64,000 nt of DNA from Oscheius onirici (taxonomy: Eukaryota; Nematoda; Chromadorea; Rhabditida; Rhabditidae), in assembly GCA_932521025.1 (NCBI GenBank), contig OW051468.1:7998064-8062063 (forward strand). Reading direction: 5' to 3'. How positions within the stretch are numbered: position 1 is the first letter of the stretch; every line of letters begins with the position of its first letter. The notes under the pieces are model-generated. The model had not been told where the DNA came from and searched no databases. It saw only the letters and a list, made by a program, of their open reading frames with translations. Positions 43,201 to 52,650 of this stretch are shown here, in pieces. The translations under genes and the position numbers were made by a program.

Positions 43201-45541
43201 GTCGGAGCTTCACATTGACGTCCATTACGATTCCGTCGCTCAACTTTCGAACCGAGGCCAGCGACTTTGCAGAAGAGGACGTCTCACTGCCGTTCTGGGT
43301 CGAAGCGGCGGCCAACAGATCCTGGCTGCTTTCCATCTGAATCGATTCTTCGCACTTGACCGGCTCGGGACCCTTTTCGATCGAAGTTGCCGTATGGGAC
43401 AGTTCTTGAAGGATCTGAAGGACTTTTCAGTGTTGCTGGTAGAAAAACTCACGTTCTCGACTTTGAGCAGAGACTGGTAGATGAGTTCCTCGAGAGCAGA
43501 ACGGGGTTGCTTGGGAGTAGAATTGTCAGCCATCTTCGGGAAGCAGCACACACCTAATTGACTCTGTAACTATAGCAATTAGTTTTTTAAAGGAAATTAT
43601 AGAGTTTTGGAAAACTTAAAAATAAACTTTCAGGATATGGCCCTCTATCATCTGTTCAAGCCTATGTGCCTACTGGAGCCGGAACTTCCAACATCCAACG
43701 ACCTAGCCTGGGAGAAGAGAACAAGCTCAAAGCATGGCTAGCCATAGTCCTCGGAGAGCCAATGTATATGGCTGTCATTGTAGGAATTGCCATCTTGTTC
43801 CTCCTCTGCATCATTCTGGCTGTCGTCTGTGTTACCAGAAGGTAAGGAACAAAATAAGAAAGCTTGAATAACTTTGCGCTCAAAACTGTAGAAATTGAAA
43901 AATGAGTTTCCGGGCATACCCAATGAAACAATGCACTTCTTGTTTAACAAAAAAACGACAAAAACGGTAGTTGCTCGAGGGGGTCAAACCCGAGTCAGGT
44001 TGCTTTCCTAGCCACTCTACTAACCGACTGCGCTACGCGTGAAAAACTGCACTGGAGGCTCCGAAGGGTATTCGAACTTATTTGATACACTAATATTAAC
44101 ACAGAGATATTAGGCTATCTCATAGTATTTTTTCAGTGGCGGAAAGAACAAGAACCGGACAAACAGCTCCAGAAAGAGAAGTGGCGGTCAGGGAGGTGAC
44201 TTGTGGATCAATCAGTCCAGTGGAAGTCATCTGAGAGGAGGACGTAAGTTTTTTCTAAAATCTTTGACTAATTCCCCCTTTACAGCGTCCGACTACATGG
44301 TCGACGGTCTAGCTGCTTCTCATCTGACAGAGCATTTGACTGGCCCCGAAGTGGTCGAATCTCCTCCTCCCAGATATCAGGCTCTCCAAGGTTAGTTTCT
44401 TTTCGAATCGAAGCCTGTACCTCTGTTGTTCCTATCCTATCGCATCGATAACTTTTCTCTTCTCTCTAAATGTCGTGTTGTGCTTGTAGATTCGGCGTAC
44501 GGTTCAATCCGTCACTCCCGCACTCCAGTCTGTCAGTCGGTCTCTTCCTACGAAGAGGATCCACGTCGAGCAGTGATTGTTCAAGCAGGAAGAGCACACA
44601 TCATCGTCCCTCCACCCAATCACTATCCCGACGACAGTTCGTTACTTGTGTGCATGTTAGAGAATGACACGAAATGAGAATGACGTCACAATCTTAAATA
44701 TTCAGGTCCAGGAACATTGTCGCGTCTTCACATGGCCTCGTCAGCTAGTCTGGAACAGCGTCAACGAACTCCTAAAGTCGTTTATACGGGCATCGGATCT
44801 CATCAACCCATAGCCAAAGTGGACATCGATGAGACTGGCTCCCACTACAGTAGTCATTCCGGAATTAACACTCCACCCATTCCACTTCAAGCTCCTCCGA
44901 GTGTTCCTCCCATGGATCGCTACGGGACTTTGAGAGGAACACCACCAGGTGGAAATCCTTTGAGATCGTTCAGTCATTTGGCTGGCGGTCCTCCTCCGAG
45001 AGCCGTGGTAATTCCAGCTACAGGAAAACAGCTCCCGGTCGGAAGGGCTACAGCTCAGCCGAGAGTGAACATGCAGGGTCATAACATTTACAAGTAAGTA
45101 GTTTTCTGTTTTTCTACTGAAGACTTTAGTCCTTACAATTCTTGCTCATCGGATAATGAGCTGGAGAAAAAGACTAACTCCAGTGACATTGAGATGCGGC
45201 CAACTGGCCATGACGAGGAAATGCACGAGCTTCAGGTTAGTTTCAGCCTTTTTAGCAGGTAGATGACATTTTCGAGCTTTGCGATGTTCTGCAAAGTTGT
45301 AGAACAGCTCAAGGGCAACAACTTTGCAAAACATCGAAAAACTCGAAAATGTCGTCTTCAAAGTGAAAAATGAGCGTACGTAATTGCGTATTTTTCAACA
45401 TTTCTTTGAACAATTCGCCTCTTTCAGCCCTCCAGCTCAATGGAGGAACTGAACCAGCATATGGAAAATCTCGACACGATGATCGACGATCTCCAAAAGT
45501 TCCAGCACGAGTTTACAGTCGAAGGACAACATGCTGTCTAA
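37254..45541 (+). CDS. unc-40: Netrin receptor UNC-40 / DCC / neogenin
   Basis: Single-pass axon-guidance receptor for netrin (UNC-6). The signal peptide is split: ATG G at 37254-37257, then [14 protein letters not shown] after a 65-base intron. Immunoglobulin domains follow ([61 protein letters not shown]), then six fibronectin III repeats (for example [58 protein letters not shown]). The transmembrane helix is at 43770-43840 ([20 protein letters not shown]). The cytoplasmic tail has proline-rich segments and ends with the conserved P3 helix ([20 protein letters not shown]). Domain count fits the family. Introns contain two opposite-strand genes (38339-38702, 43088-43533), fold-back repeats, a MITE and a tRNA-like repeat. 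The 5'-most coding exons are the least certain. Confidence 0.9.
38206..38338. repeat. Fold-back repeat copy 10
   Basis: In an UNC-40 intron, directly after the stop codon of the nested crystallin-like gene, so it forms that gene's 3' UTR. AGCTTCACAATGTTCTACAA (with an ACAAAATTCT insertion) and ATTGTAGAG pair with ACTATCACTTTGCAGAACAT; the flank AGCCAGAAAATTGAGATTTG is kept. Confidence 0.75.
38339..38702 (-). CDS. Secreted beta/gamma-crystallin-like protein, nested
   Basis: Two exons (38702-38473, 38429-38339) encode 106 residues on the strand opposite UNC-40, inside its intron. [16 protein letters not shown] is a signal peptide. The mature part reads like one beta/gamma-crystallin domain: [67 protein letters not shown]. 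The N/D-D-K/R-x-S/T-S/T repeats ([15 protein letters not shown]) are the family's calcium-site motif, so calcium binding is plausible. TATA (TATAAAAG, 38734-38727) lies 25 bases upstream of the ATG. Its 3' end runs into a fold-back repeat. Fold call from motif pattern only. Confidence 0.75.
38727..38734 (-). promoter_or_regulatory. TATA box of the nested crystallin-like gene
   Basis: TATAAAAG on the - strand, 25 bases before the start codon; a separate promoter for a gene inside an intron. Confidence 0.6.
38889..39054. mobile_element. MITE copy C
   Basis: In the same UNC-40 intron. TATGGTTTGTTCAAAA at the left, TTTTAACATACCATA at the right; inner arms continue pairing (GAACTCGACCGTAACCCATT against AATGGGTTACGGGCGAGCTC, then GCGAGAC). 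166 bp, arms of about 60 bp, and the centre has CTTGGCTGAGTATCC as in copies A and D. Confidence 0.85.
43088..43533 (-). CDS. Nested orphan protein, 135 residues
   Basis: Two exons (43533-43453, 43414-43088) with a 38-base intron, inside an UNC-40 intron on the other strand. Start [20 protein letters not shown], helical region ([19 protein letters not shown]), a serine-rich linker, then a compact C-terminus ([40 protein letters not shown]) ending WLKIQPAIN. Intracellular by appearance. AATAAA on this strand at 43057-43052. Codon use matches strongly expressed genes nearby (many CTC, GTC, AAG). Not recognised; conserved-looking C-terminus. Confidence 0.7.
43968..44042 (-). repeat. tRNA-derived repeat (SINE-like), copy 1
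   Basis: In an UNC-40 intron. The - strand has an A-box-like GTAGCGCAGTCGGTTAGTAG and a B-box-like GGTTTGACCCC, but the T and acceptor stems do not pair properly, so this is not a working tRNA. Shares TAGCGCAGTCGGTTAG with the copy at 62 kb. Confidence 0.6.
45265..45390. repeat. Fold-back repeat copy 11, ACG(C/T)AATTGCGT-flanked type
   Basis: In an UNC-40 intron. CGAGCTTTGCGATGTTCTGC and AAGTTGTAG against CAACAACTTTGCAAAACATC; followed by GTCGTCTTCAAAGTGAAAAA and ACGTAATTGCGTA, matching the right side of copy 1. Confidence 0.8.
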
Positions 45542-45782
45542 CCCGGTGTGTCTGCTCTGTGAGCTCTCTCTTTTTTGTTGATCTTGCCTTGTAAATAGGA
45601 AAACCCACACCCCCTCTTTCACTTGCCCTTTTTATCCTCTCTAACCATGTCCTTTCCAAACATATTTTGCTCTCCATTTCGTCTTCCCGGATTACTCTCA
45701 AGGTCTCAAGTCTCCTTCGCCTTACACGTGTATACTTAGGTATTATTGTCGCTTGCATTCCGTTTTTTTTCTGCTCGCATAA

Positions 45783-45794
45783 TTTATTAATAAA
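45783..45794. terminator. Abutting polyadenylation signals in a 12-bp palindrome
   Basis: TTTATTAATAAA: the right half is AATAAA for UNC-40 (+), the left half is AATAAA on the - strand for the APRT gene, which stops 41 bases away. Confidence 0.75.
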
Positions 45795-45828
45795 TCTCTT
45801 CGACAGTCTTCTTGTACCAGTAAAATAT

Positions 45829-47078
45829 TCACTCCGTTTCATAGTTCAACAGAGAAGTGATCTTGATGTCCTGTAGCTTGTCTCTCCCCTTCAATTCGGC
45901 CAGTTCAATCAGAAGAAAAGCCTCGACCGGGACTCCGCCAGCCTTCTTGATCACATCGATAGCTGCTCGCATAGTTCCTCCAGTTGCCAACAGATCGTCG
46001 ACGATGAGGAATCTCTGACCGACTTGAACGGCATCCTTCTGAACTTCGACAATGTCCTCTCCGTACTCTTTGATGTAGGAAGCGGAAATACACTCGCCCG
46101 GCAGTTTTCCCTTTTTGCGAATCGGAAGGAAGGGAACGTTCAGGAGCACGGCCACTTGAGGTCCGAAGAGGAAGCCTGGAAAATAATCAGAATGACTTCT
46201 GGTCATTTGTTGACAGAATCCAATGTTTCTCGTTTTGTCACATGTTTTGAGAGAGTCTCGTGGGAGGTGCTATCAAGCCCATACGTTTCTGCTTATTCTC
46301 ACTCTTTTTGGATTTTTAGGTCATAAGGCGTTCAAACTAGAGCAATGGTCAAACCCCGCATGTTTTGATGAAAGAAGCATTGAAAAGGCTGTATACTCTG
46401 ATTATGAACAGCTCTTTGCGTCACACTAGCTATTTGGAACTGAACAAGAGGATTTTCACGATTTCCATTGTTCACTGCCCTGTTCCTTTGATCCCATCTT
46501 TTCCTAATGACCAAAGCATTGTCAATCTTCGCAATGTCCTAGAAAGTTGTAGAGCTTGTCAAATACAACAAGTTTGCAAAACATCTCAAAGCTTGAAACT
46601 GTTTATGTGAGCTGGAAAAGTGAGATTTCTTTTCGGAGTCCCAAGGTTTAGGTGAGCGGGCTACAATAGTCGGGCCCCAGAATCATACCCTCAGTTTCGA
46701 AAAAAAAACCCGACTGCAAAGAGTCATTTCCTCAATTTCAAGAACCCATTCAGTACTGAAGAGCGCAATGTGTCAGATGATGCAATCCGACCGCACACAC
46801 ACCCTCCATAGTGACCAGTGGGAGAAAAGCTCACCGCGTGCTTCGAGACCAGCGACGCCGTCAATTCCGCCTTCGATAGTTTTTACGTAGGATGCAATCG
46901 CTTCAAATAGCTGGCCTACAAGCTTCGGCTGGGCAAACAGCGGCATAATGTCCCTGAAAACAGTTGTCAATACACATTTTTTTCCTTGAACTGGCCTGAA
47001 ATTGATGCCCTTCTTTGGAAAGTCCCGGATGCTCCGGATATGAGGCTCAATTTCCGATCGAATAGCGTCCAGGACCAT
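45829..47078 (-). CDS. aprt-1: Adenine phosphoribosyltransferase
   Basis: Purine-salvage enzyme making AMP from adenine and PRPP. MVLDAIRSEIEPHIRSIRD starts the hood region; DFPKKGINFRDIMPLF, GLEARGFLFGPQVAV (substrate pocket), RKKGKLPG, and the PRPP-binding motif VDDLLATGGTM (46010) are all present, ending SLLNYETE. Spliced length is about 181 residues, the normal APRT size. The junction FR/DIM uses either a GC-AG intron (AG before GCCAGT) or retains an in-frame 42-base segment (14 residues). A 600-base intron after EARG contains a fold-back repeat. Confidence 0.93.
46523..46627. repeat. Fold-back repeat copy 12
   Basis: In an APRT intron. CAATCTTCGCAATGTCCTAG and AAGTTGTAG against ACAACAAGTTTGCAAAACAT, CTCAAAGCTTG; flank TATGTGAGCTGGAAAAGTGAG. 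Confidence 0.7.
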
Positions 47079-47099
47079 CTTGGTGGAATTCTAAAATAT

Positions 47100-48117
47100 A
47101 TCTTATACAAACTTCGGGGAAGAATTAGATTCTGTAGCTAACCGGGTCCGATATGGACATATATCTTTTCGTGGTCACTTTTCGCTTAAAACGGACCGTT
47201 AATCCAAAAGAACTAATCGGCTAGACGGGGACGACAAGAGAGCTGATACGAAGTCCAATTCGTTATCTTTGAGCCATTGGAGAGGGTGTGGGTCTTGGCG
47301 CGACGCATAGGCCTAGGAAGGCCTCTCCATCAACCGTGCCTTCGAATTGGCCTTGTTTTGAATTGAAACTTCCAGTTTTCGACTGTTTCCGACCGACCTT
47401 TTCTGCCAAACTTGGGAAGGAAACACTGGAAAGACCAGTTTGCAAACCTATTCTCATTTGTTCTCTTTCGTATCATAACGTAAGGTGCTGTATCAGAACA
47501 ACTGTTGTTTTTAGCAGAAGACTTTTCAAATCAACTGATTCTTTCCGTCTCTCTAGCATATTTTTCTTCAGAAAGACACTATTATAGGGTGAATCACGTC
47601 GCCGCTACTTCCACGCTTGTCATTTTGATTCTCTGGGACATTTTACGGATGTTTGCCATACAAATAACGGGCAGAGTCCCACTGTACTCGGTGCGTCAGG
47701 TCAAATAGGCTTTCTTACTCAGCCTGGGAGGCCCTGAAATGCCTAGCTTTGCTATTTTTCACCTAACTTTATGGATTTTCCCCAAATAGTCAGCAAAAAC
47801 TGTTAATTTGAACTCCCGCCTTTTGCGAAAATTTACGCAACTACATACTATATTTTCGCTATGACGAATCATTTTGTTTTTCTGTCACTTCATTTTTCCT
47901 CTTTATGTGTTTCACGTCATTCTTGATGTATTCGTTAGTGTTTCTGAATTGACAAAAAACACTAGCTGTCAGATTATCACACGCAAAAGATAACGAAGCG
48001 TTTTCGCCTCTAACCTTGGACTGTATGCCCTTTTACGGAATCGTTATAAATTCGTGGCTCTTTTTCTTGCTCTTCAACGGTTGCCTATGCTAATTTAGAC
48101 ATTATAGTGGCTTCAGA
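47100..48117. promoter_or_regulatory. Divergent gap between APRT and the zinc transporter
   Basis: About 1 kb. A CG-richer 250-base part (47220-47460) has open frames on both strands but no domain I can name. The AT-rich remainder should hold the zinc transporter promoter. Confidence 0.3.
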
Positions 48118-50339
48118 ATGGACTTGAATTATCTGAAGTTCACCTTGCTTGGGCTGATGATAGCCGGAACTCTCATAGCCGGTCTTCTACCCATGAAGGT
48201 TAGTTGCAAACATGAAATTTGGTATGTAATCGCAAAATTTGTAGGTATTGAAACTGCTACGACACAGCGCCGCCTTGGCAACATCATCTAAACAACACAA
48301 ACACGTCTCGCTCGTGCTCTGTCTCCTTACCTGCTTCAGTGGAGGTAAGAAACGTTTTTCTAACTTTTTGAAAAGATGTAGTAAGGTCAGACTTGATGTA
48401 CAGGTGCAAGCGATAAGCCCTAGAATGAGATAAGAAACGGGTACAAATTATTTCATTTTCAGGAGTCTTCCTGGCCACCTGCTTCCTTCATCTCTTTCCC
48501 GAACTCGTCGAAAATGTACAAAAAATCGACAAAATATACGGAATCCATACTGATTACCCCGTAGCCGAATTGCTCAGCTGTCTGGGCTTTTTCCTTCTGT
48601 TCTTCTGCGAGGAAATTATAATCATCATGATTCCCGGCATGGCGCACGGTCACTCTCACGGCGTTGGAGGACACGGCCACAGTCATCAAGAAAGTTTACC
48701 GTTGAATGCCGAAGCTGCAGAAAACGGCAGTTGTTGCATGACGACAGGAATGCCCATGGCTTCAGTTCCCGGCGTGATTCCCAGCATTGTTCCTACCGAA
48801 AAGACGTCAAAAATTAGCGAGTCACCTCAAAGAGACATTCTCAACAATATTGATGGTAAACGCTTTTTTCGTATTTTCCTGTAACACATTTTTAGACACT
48901 GACGTTCCGATGATCCCTCCTCACGATACCAGCAGTGACGCGGAAGTTGCCGGTCACTGTCAGAAGCACTGCCCTCTTACCGTTCACAACACCAGGCGGC
49001 CAGCCGGCTCCGGAAGAACTTCCCCCGAATGCGGAGCTCCTGTCCATACAGAGTAAGTTTCTTAATGTCTTTTTAGCACCATTTTTTTTGAAAGCATGAT
49101 CTTACAGCTCTACGCCATTGTTGCAATATCGTGGAAAATATGGCAGCGTTTTGCTGTCTGAAAATCCTGTCAGAACACCGTATAGGCGTTGTGTTAGTGA
49201 AATGCCTTATAGGAGTTGCAGTGAAGAGTAAGCCCGTGTGTAGTCCAAAATCGCTGTTTTCTAACCCGTTTGTGGTCCGTAAGATTTCCGAACCCCCTGT
49301 TTTTGCGTCAATGTCCACGAAAGACAAAAGCTATAGAATTTGATAGACAAACATCAATTTTTCATTCATTCAAAAGCATATTTTAGCCCAAAACTATGCC
49401 ACAGAACGTCTTGGCCTTGAAAATAGGCAGACGCATCAGCCCGGTTAGCTCAGTCGGTAGAGCACCAGACTCTTAATCTGGCTGTCGCGGGTTCGAGCCC
49501 CGCATCGGGCTATGAGTTTTTTTTGTTTCTTTTTCTTACATTTTGACGAAACTCGAAAGAAATGCATGTTTTTACACTCTGTTGTCGCTATTTATGCGAG
49601 CAACCCGAAGCTTCTACTTTCAGATTCAAGACGCTGGCTTTCGCTGAACCGGAGCGATGTGAAGTTGACTGCGAAAAGTTTGATGAAGATCCTCCAATTC
49701 GGATGAAGTCTTCCCCTCATGCTCATTCCCATGGCGTCCGATCCGCTACTCTCATTTTGGCTCTCTCTATTCACAGTGTTGTCGAGGGAGTTGCTCTTGG
49801 AGTTGGAGTAAGTCACCTTTCTTATTTTCCAAACAGTTTTTCAGGACAATTCGTCCGAAACGATTGCCCTCTTTCTCTCTCTAATGGTCCATAAACTGAT
49901 AGTTGCCTTCTCCGTCGGTCTCCAATTGGCCAGAACTCATGCTCATCAGTACAGATGGGTTGTTGTCTCGATGGTCACGCTGGCCATGATGACACCGGTT
50001 GGAGCTCTTATCGGAATGGCCGTACAGAATGTCGGAGAACAGAGTCTGACGAAGGAAATTGTTCTCACTATACTTCAAGGTCTGGCCGTCGGAACGTTCC
50101 TTTACGTCACCTTCTTTGAGGTCAGTACTTTTTTCAGACTTAAACTGAGAAAAATTCAGGTACTTCTCCACGAGCGCGACAACGAACACCCGAATCTGCT
50201 CAAACTGCTGGTCATGATGCTCGGCTTCGGTCTCATTGGTCTTCTTCGACTAGCAGACAACCACGACCACAGTCACGGAGTTCCTCTCATAGTCAACGGA
50301 ACATTAGTTGATGCTCATGCTGGACACGCTCATTCATAG
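48118..50339 (+). CDS. zipt: ZIP zinc transporter (SLC39A1-3 type)
   Basis: Eight-helix metal importer. Start MDLNYLKFTLLGLMIAGTLI (TM1), VSLVLCLLTCFSGGVFLATC (TM2) with HLFPELVENV, then TM3 (LLSCLGFFLLFFCEEIIIIM) and a His-rich cytoplasmic loop (GMAHGHSHGVGGHGHSH) with a long variable segment. TM4 carries the metal-site motif HSVVEGVALG and TM5 HKLIVAFSVGLQLA; TM6-8 follow. The end has two more histidine clusters (DNHDHSHG, DAHAGHAHS). The family's binuclear metal centre residues (H..E in TM4, H in TM5) are present. An intron between 49052 and 49621 contains a tRNA-Lys gene. Confidence 0.92.
49439..49511 (+). tRNA. tRNA-Lys (CTT)
   Basis: Standard cloverleaf: GCCCGGT acceptor pairs with ATCGGGC, D arm AGCTCAGTCGGTAGAGC, anticodon loop ACTCTTAAT gives CTT (lysine), T arm CGGGTTCGAGCCCCG. 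A T8 terminator follows at 49517. It lies on the same strand inside an intron of the zinc transporter gene. Confidence 0.96.
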
Positions 50340-50605
50340 TTAGCCCCCTCTTTCCGCTACAATCTCTTCCTGATACGGTGTCTCTCTCCCACGTTAAATT
50401 CAGTTGTTTCCCCCCTCTTCTGCATACATTCCAGTGTCTTCTCAAATCTTGAAAATCCGCGTGACTTTTCTGTGTATTTCTCCTCCTATGTTTTTGGCGC
50501 ATATCACCCAGCTTTAAATCCTGTTAACTGTTTGTCAAGCAAAAAGTAAAACGACGAGTTTGACTCGATAGCTAGCCGTTAGTTTATTCGACATTTCCTT
50601 CTTCT

Positions 50606-51037
50606 CTAGTCGATGACGGCCACATCCTTGCTAAAGTTGTCCTCTTCGACAAGCTTCATAGTGTCATAGTCGGGATTCTGTCGGCTGGCCTTCTGCGCGT
50701 CGACAATCTCGTCGTAGCGGTTGACGAACATCTGTCGCGGTTTCAGACAATCGAAGCTGTCCTCGACATGGGCAGTTCTCAGTCCCTCGCTGCGCTGAGT
50801 GGCTCCCATCGTGATCGGATGATCTTCCGTGCTCGAAGTGGACGTCTTCTTGACGCTCTTCTCGGTCAGCTTCTTCGTCGAATTGTCCTTATTCTTCAGA
50901 ACGGGCGAGTTGTCTTTCCCTTTCTTTTTCGCCTGACACATCGGCAGTAGGACGGGCAGCAGAAGGGAAGTCGCTCTAGAAGAAGATGGGTAAAAATTGA
51001 AAAAGTGAGTAGAATACCCGAGGAAGACGGGATACAT
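50606..51037 (-). CDS. Small secreted or anchored lysine/serine-rich protein
   Basis: Two exons. MYPVFLGATSLLLPVLLPMC forms a signal sequence after removing a 42-base intron (50995 region). The rest is hydrophilic: a Lys/Ser/Thr-rich stretch (QAKKKGKDNSPVLKNKDNS, KKLTEKSVKKTSTSS) then AHVEDSFDCLKPRQMFVNRY and a charged end (NFSKDVAVID). AATAAA on the - strand at about 50588. Not recognised. It lies next to another Lys-rich secreted gene on the same strand, so the two could be functionally linked, but they share no clear sequence. Confidence 0.6.
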   Translation of the reverse strand: MYPVFLGYSTHFFNFYPSSSRATSLLLPVLLPMCQAKKKGKDNSPVLKNKDNSTKKLTEKSVKKTSTSSTEDHPITMGATQRSEGLRTAHVEDSFDCLKPRQMFVNRYDEIVDAQKASRQNPDYDTMKLVEEDNFSKDVAVID

Positions 51038-51165
51038 GGCAGCCAGCTGGCGGAAGACCTGTGGTACAAATTGCCTTGATTGAAAGTTTTTAATTAATGC
51101 AAAGAAATAACAAAACTTTTAAAAAAGTTTATTTTCGAAAACAATTTGAGCAATGAATATGGATA

Positions 51166-52414
51166 TTAGTGCTGCTTGTGGCCGCTCTTCTTCTGAAAAT
51201 AAAGTTCGGTCGATAAAAGTCTTCTTTAATCTTCATTTTTTGAGACTTTGGGAAGAAACCTCGATTTTCTAGCTCAAGCTTACATTTTCCAGCCTTGTGA
51301 TGTTCTACAAAGTATTTGAGCTTTGATGTTCTACAAAGTAGCTCTACAACTTTGTAGAACATCACAAGGCTGGAAAATGTAATCTTGAGCTAAAAAATTG
51401 AGGTTTCTTTCCCCAGCAAACCCGATTACCTTGTCATTCTTATCCTCTTCCTCCTCCTTGTCCAGATCTATTTCCTTTGAGTCCTCATCCTCTTTCTTCT
51501 TGTCCTCTTTGGGCTTCTCGTCACCCTTTCCCTTTGGTTTGTCCTCCTTCTTCTTATCGTCTTTCGGCTTGTCATCCTTCTTCTTCTCCTCATCCTCGTG
51601 TTTCTTGTCCTTTGGTTTCTCCTTCTTCTCCTCTTCCTCATCAGAGTCATCTCCCGATCCAGAAGGTTTCTTCTGACTCTTACGACACTGGTTCACAGCC
51701 TCGTGAAGTTCCTTCTTCTTCTTGTCAATCTTCTCCGAGTCGGTCTCCTTGTTGCAACTATAAGTCCATTAAACTTTCTCACTCATTTGACTTACTCATT
51801 GGACACCGGACAACATTTAGCAAATCTCGAGCAACGATGTCTGAGTCCCCAGGCCTCTTTCATGCAGCCTCCCTTCTTCCCGTGATGTCTTCCATGATGC
51901 CCATGATGTCCGTCTCTTTTGACCACACTGTGCTCGTCACTGTCACTACTGTCATCGTCGTGCTTCTTCTTCGATTCGAACAGCTTCTTGGCCGTCTTGG
52001 CGCATTTTGAAGCCTTCTTGCCCGTCAAATCTTCAGCATCTGAGGACTTCTTCTTGATGCACTGGACAACTTTCTCATTCTTTTCCTCTTGAAGTTTGCG
52101 AATGTCTTTGTGGACCTTCTTCGCCTCCTGACATTCCTTGCTTCCCTTATCGGTCTGTAGTCTCAAATTCTAAGACTATTTGAATCTATACCTCATCTTC
52201 CTTCTTCTCCTTCGAACATTCGTCCAATTTCTTCTGCGCCTTTTCGAGGCATTCAGAGTACTTGGAACAGAGGTCTTTCTGAAATATTTGTTTTTTACTG
52301 AGACTAGGAAACTGAGTTCAAGAGACAAAAAAGACTTACGGCTGAAGTGGTGTCGCTCTTCTTTGCCAAGGCCACGGCAGTCAGCAGAAGACCAAGAAGG
52401 ACTAGTCGGTTCAT
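51166..52414 (-). CDS. Secreted Lys/Glu-rich protein with a His cluster
   Basis: Five exons. MNRLVLLGLLLTAVALA is a signal peptide; next comes a cysteine-containing charged region (SKYSECLEKAQKKLDECSKE, KECQEAKKVHKD, VVQCIKKKSSD, KCAKTAKKLFESKK), then a histidine cluster (GHHGHHGRHHGKKGG) and CMKEAWGLRHRCSRFAKCC. The last large exon is almost pure Lys/Glu/Asp (DEEEEKKEKPKDKK, DKPKDDKKKEDKPKGKG), ending KKSGHKQH. Likely extracellular and disordered, possibly metal- or ion-binding through the His cluster; that is inference. An intron holds fold-back copy 13. Confidence 0.7.
51263..51407. repeat. Fold-back repeat copy 13, nearly perfect arms
   Basis: Left arm TTTTCTAGCTCAAGCTTACA then TTTTCCAGCCTTGTGATGTT, CTACAAAGTA; right arm the inverse (AACATCACAAGGCTGGAAAA, TGTAATCTTGAGCTA). 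Arms of about 50 bp with very few mismatches and an internal duplication of TTGATGTTCTACAAAGTA. Looks like the youngest copy. Confidence 0.85.
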
Positions 52415-52564
52415 ACCTGAAAGGCTTTTTCGAAACAGAAGATTGAAGAAAGATGCAAAAGTTGCTCCTCAATTAATGAGATGTTCAAAAAGGACTCTTG
52501 TTCGTCTTACCCGTCCCATAATACTATGCATCTTTGCTTCCACATTTCGGGGTTCAACAAGTGA

Positions 52565-52650
52565 TTTTTCACGTTTCCGATGTTCTGCAAACTTGTAACT
52601 TTCGACCTGATCTACAACTTTGCAGAACATCAAAAATCCCGAAACGTAAT
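52565..52650. repeat. Fold-back repeat copy 14
   Basis: CACGTTTCCGATGTTCTGCA and ACTTGTAA against CTACAACTTTGCAGAACATC, then CGAAACGTAA. The outer arm (ACGTTTC) differs from the others but is still self-complementary. Confidence 0.75.

Noticed and set aside
43968-44042. Functional tRNA
   Set aside because: A- and B-box-like words are present but T and acceptor stems do not pair.
51398-52010. Ser/Phe-rich + strand frames
   Set aside because: Mirrors of the Lys/Glu-rich coding sequence on the - strand.
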